A stretch of DNA of 64,000 nucleotides from Methanococcoides sp. LMO-2 (GTDB taxonomy: Archaea > Halobacteriota > Methanosarcinia > Methanosarcinales > Methanosarcinaceae), in NCBI RefSeq assembly GCF_038432375.1, contig NZ_JBCAUS010000006.1, positions 395,489 through 459,488 of the forward strand. Reading direction: 5' to 3'. Of the stretch, positions 61,669 through 64,000 are shown piece by piece; within the stretch, counting starts at the first letter, position 1, and each line of letters begins with the position of its first letter. The position numbers and the translations under genes are program-made. The notes below the pieces were generated by a model, which saw only the letters and a program-made list of their open reading frames with translations, was not told where the DNA came from and ran no database searches.

Positions 61669-63096
61669 TCAGTATTCAAGTTCAAGGGACTTCAATACTG
61701 AATGATATTCATCAACTGGCATCCGTGAGTAAAATGCCCGTTTGACGACCTCGCTCAGGGAAGGATGAATATCCATTCCATGAACGATAGGGGCTACATT
61801 GACTCCCGGAGTGTTCATGAGAGTTATCATCTGGTGTACAAGAACCGAAGCCTGTGGTCCGATTATGTGTGCACCAAGCAAGATGTTGGTGGAGTTATCA
61901 ATTATGACCTTGACAAAATAATCCTCAAGGGCCATGGCCATGCCTTTTCCTGTATCCTCGAACCGATGGAAACCGATGGAAATATTATCTTTTCCGTAAT
62001 GCTCCACAGTCTCTGCTTCTCCCATTCCCACACCTGCGATCTCCGGATAAGAGAAGATGGCATGTGGTACTGCATGATAGTCAACACTGATATCGCGATC
62101 AAGAACCGAGTTCTGGTATGCAACAGTGGACTCATAGTTACCTACATGCTTGAAGAGATATTTACCATTGGCATCACCAAAGGCCCAGACATTGGGACAG
62201 CTCGTTTCCATGTGGTCATTTACTATTATCCATCCCTTCTCATCGATCTCAACATTTCCTTTTTCAGGATGAAGGATATCGGTGTTCGGACTTCGCCCGG
62301 TAGCCACAAGGATCTCATCGGCAAGTATTTCTTTTTTCTCACCGGTCTGCCTGTCTTTTGCCATGACCATCTTTCGGTTACCAGAAACCTGAACCTCTTC
62401 GACCTCGTGGTCCGTAAGGATGGTCATGTACTTTTGCATCTTCTTCTTTGCAAGTTCACTGATCTCCGGTTCTTCCTGGGCAATGATCCTGGGACTGCGT
62501 CCGATTATGGTAACATCTGAACCCATTGCAGAGAAGAAATGGCCGTATTCGGCAGCTATGTAACCGCCACCTATGATAGCAAGGCTCTTTGGCAAGGATC
62601 TCAGTTCCAGGACACTATCACTTGTGATATAACCGGCATCTTCCAGGCCTTTAACCGGTGGGATCATGGGTCTTGAACCTATGCTCAGGTAGATCATCTT
62701 AGAAGTGATCGTCTCATCGCCGACCTTAAGCACATATGGTTCCACGAACTCAACAGTATCCTCATAGTAATCCATCTTAGGACTTGAAGAGAGCCCATCG
62801 TGGATCATATCAATATCCTGCCCGATGGATGATCGCATCCTTTCCATGATAAAATTGAAGTCAATGCTCCTGATCTCAGCATCAATGCCGAACTTGTCTG
62901 CTCTCCCGATCTCCCTTACAAGTTCTGCAGGATACAGTAGCATCTTGGAGGGAATACAGCCCCTTGTCAGACATATCCCCCCAGGCTTGTCCTTGTCGAT
63001 GATCGCTACTTTCATCTCCGGGTTATCCTGCATCATCACCCCAATATAGTTCATACCTGAACCGCTGCCTATCACTATTAGATCATACTCTTTCAT
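61669..63096 (-). CDS. FAD-dependent disulfide oxidoreductase (dihydrolipoamide dehydrogenase-like)
   Basis: From the ATG at 63096 the protein is 475 residues. The FAD motif GSGSGMNY (near 10-17), redox pair GGICLTRGCIPSK (C-x4-C near 40-45), and NAD motif IGGGYIAAEYG (near 174-184) are present. The second FAD segment is CPNVWAFGDANG, and the C-terminal dyad motif HPSLSEVV (near 448) carries the catalytic His-Pro and Glu. Members of this branch resemble dihydrolipoamide dehydrogenase or mercuric reductase. The substrate is not evident since no 2-oxoacid dehydrogenase genes are near. It is convergent with the transporter. Confidence 0.88.
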   Translation of the reverse strand: MKEYDLIVIGSGSGMNYIGVMMQDNPEMKVAIIDKDKPGGICLTRGCIPSKMLLYPAELVREIGRADKFGIDAEIRSIDFNFIMERMRSSIGQDIDMIHDGLSSSPKMDYYEDTVEFVEPYVLKVGDETITSKMIYLSIGSRPMIPPVKGLEDAGYITSDSVLELRSLPKSLAIIGGGYIAAEYGHFFSAMGSDVTIIGRSPRIIAQEEPEISELAKKKMQKYMTILTDHEVEEVQVSGNRKMVMAKDRQTGEKKEILADEILVATGRSPNTDILHPEKGNVEIDEKGWIIVNDHMETSCPNVWAFGDANGKYLFKHVGNYESTVAYQNSVLDRDISVDYHAVPHAIFSYPEIAGVGMGEAETVEHYGKDNISIGFHRFEDTGKGMAMALEDYFVKVIIDNSTNILLGAHIIGPQASVLVHQMITLMNTPGVNVAPIVHGMDIHPSLSEVVKRAFYSRMPVDEYHSVLKSLELEY

Positions 63097-63233
63097 TTGC
63101 ACACCCCAAGCTATAGTATAAAGATATTATAGATGCTCCTTTGTTATATATGGTGCTCTTTGAAAAAAATGACCTGAATTAGAAGCGGCAGGAACAAACT
63201 ATTCTAAAGATTCCAGGTGAAAATATCTCAAAA

Positions 63234-63608
63234 TTAATTCCCTGAAATGAACTTCAGCTTGTCCTTGACAAGAGCTTTCAGCTCCTCAAGGTCATTGCAT
63301 TCATTTATTTCATCAGATGTGATCAGCAGATCAAGCTTGTTGTCCCTTTGAAGATATACGCATGGGAATGAAGCACCAGGATAATTGAACTGTTCATGGA
63401 ACTCATCCTTGTGCAAAAAGACCACCGGAACAGGCAGGTCGTTCATAAAGGACTTCCATTCGCTCTTCATACCTGTATTACCATAAGTTATAGCACACAG
63501 ATTACATTCATAGCTAGCTGGAGACACTATCTTATGGACATAATCTTTCATTTCATTGACCAGACCGCTGTCTGCATTGTATACAAAAACAATTGAAACT
63601 TTGCTCAT
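63234..63608 (-). CDS. Hypothetical small soluble protein
   Basis: From the ATG at 63608 the protein is 124 residues. It starts MSKVSIVFVYNADSGLVNEMKD, then a YECNLCAITYGNTG CxxC-like pair, and a FPCVYLQRDNKLDLLITSDE strand. The alternation of strands and helices suggests a thioredoxin-like or Rossmann-like fold, but no family is recognised. Thirteen more codons are open upstream with only weak support. It is the last protein gene before the 5S rRNA at the window edge, same strand. Confidence 0.6.
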   Translation of the reverse strand: MSKVSIVFVYNADSGLVNEMKDYVHKIVSPASYECNLCAITYGNTGMKSEWKSFMNDLPVPVVFLHKDEFHEQFNYPGASFPCVYLQRDNKLDLLITSDEINECNDLEELKALVKDKLKFISGN

Positions 63609-63948
63609 AGAAACCCCGAACCCCTTTAATAAGGAATTAGGAACCAATATAATATAACTTTAGCCAGATCAGCGCTTCTGCATTCGCCAGATCGGCGCTT
63701 CTGGAGCGCGCGTCCCTTTCGCGTTGCTCAAGGGGACTTTGTGTAATCTTTCGTTCGAGCGCGAGTAGGCATTGAGATAGAGAATATACTCTGAGCAGCA
63801 ATGACGTCGATCTTTAGATCAAATTGGAGCGCAGGATATAGAAAAGTGCGATCATGTATGGTTACATATCATAGATTCTTAAAAAAAAACAAACTCAAAG
63901 CTAGTGAGTGTAGATCAAGTAAAAGAAAAGGGTAATAGAGTGAGCAAA
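63609..63948. other. Non-coding stretch between small protein and 5S rRNA, with a local repeat
   Basis: This 340-base stretch has no convincing ORF. GCCAGATC[A/G]GCGCTTCTG occurs twice (63663-63680 and 63686-63703), start to start 23 bases, with one mismatch. A GC-rich patch (63704-63770) carries several short inverted repeats. An A-run at 63881-63890 reads as a T-run on the minus strand and fits termination of the 5S/rRNA transcript. No tRNA gene was found. Confidence 0.5.
63663..63703 (+). repeat. Tandem 18-bp direct repeat, 23-bp period
   Basis: The two copies of GCCAGATC[A/G]GCGCTTCTG differ at one base and are separated by CATTC. They are more GC-rich than the surroundings. Purpose unknown. 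Confidence 0.6.
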
Positions 63949-64000
63949 GCAGCGATGTAGATTTCCCAAGGACTCTCGTACCTCAGTACAGTAAACAACG
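63949..64000 (-). rRNA. 5S ribosomal RNA, 3' part (cut by the right edge)
   Basis: The reverse complement of the last ~52 bases reads TACTGTACTGAGGTACGAGAG and then TTGGGAAATCTACATCGCTGC. This matches the 3' half of methanogen 5S rRNA (compare the GAGTACTGTAGTG...GGGAAATC stretch of Methanosarcina). GATGTAG at the end would be the 3' strand of helix I. The 5' half and the rest of an rRNA operon should lie beyond 64000 on the minus strand. The exact 3' end is approximate. Confidence 0.72.

Noticed and set aside
1..64000. CRISPR arrays, insertion sequences and prophage
   Set aside because: No regular spacer-repeat array, transposase gene or phage structural gene was found. The three-copy element is too widely and irregularly spaced for CRISPR.

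Overview
The window is chromosomal DNA of a methanogenic euryarchaeon, most likely a methylotrophic member of the Methanosarcinaceae close to Methanolobus or Methanococcoides. The genus is inference. Support comes from a coenzyme F420 ligase (CofE), class I lysyl-tRNA synthetase, deoxyhypusine synthase, TiaS, ABCE1, Nob1, archaeal NAC, TATA-box promoters and GGTGAT-type ribosome binding sites. A tetrahydrofolate gene set (purN-glyA-folD-folP-metV plus metF) is also present, a trait known from Methanosarcina. All of the roughly 60 stop codons I read are TAA or TGA and none is TAG, as expected where TAG is a pyrrolysine codon.

Layout. 0-2.5 kb: DNA-repair pair (MagIII-like glycosylase overlapping a TPD/CDIN1-like nuclease). 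2.5-5.2 kb: iron regulator and FeoB. 5.3-8.8 kb: pyruvoyl arginine decarboxylase, a duplicated-domain lipoprotein, deoxyhypusine synthase and a PLP decarboxylase (polyamine/hypusine). 9-11.3 kb: lysyl-tRNA synthetase and a methyltransferase. 11.3-15.6 kb: minus-strand cluster hisF-mazG-U32-deoxyribosyltransferase-like-bofA. 15.7-24.8 kb: exported proteins, ABCE1, MBL-fold protein, thioredoxin, cofE, thiC and metF. 24.9-31.5 kb: an AT-rich accessory island of small membrane and exported proteins, with a membrane-tethered winged-helix regulator and three copies of a ~90-bp intergenic element. 31.6-36.3 kb: the tetrahydrofolate/C1 operon. 36.4-48.7 kb: housekeeping genes (HTH regulator, tiaS, nadE, dual KaiC ATPase, nob1, gfcR-like, RecJ-like DHH protein, SPFH/NfeD pair, PurM-like protein, hisH). 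48.8-51.7 kb: two pilin-like genes and UDP-glucose dehydrogenase. 51.8-54.7 kb: divergent cobalt/nickel ECF transporter genes. 54.8-63.6 kb: PIN-ATPase-KH protein, hisI, degenerate KaiC-like ATPase with a partner, IscA-like protein, NAC, Na+-dependent transporter and a flavin disulfide reductase. The right edge carries the 3' end of a 5S rRNA gene on the minus strand, so an rRNA operon lies beyond it.

How the parts connect. Agmatine from the arginine decarboxylase is the substrate of TiaS. The PurN-GlyA-FolD-FolP-MetV-MetF set makes and uses folate C1 units beside the methanopterin pathway. The accessory island sits between metV and metF, genes that are usually neighbours, and looks like an insertion. 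The most unusual item is the second pilin-like gene: its class III signal peptide is complete only if an in-frame UAG is read through, which pyrrolysine decoding would allow.
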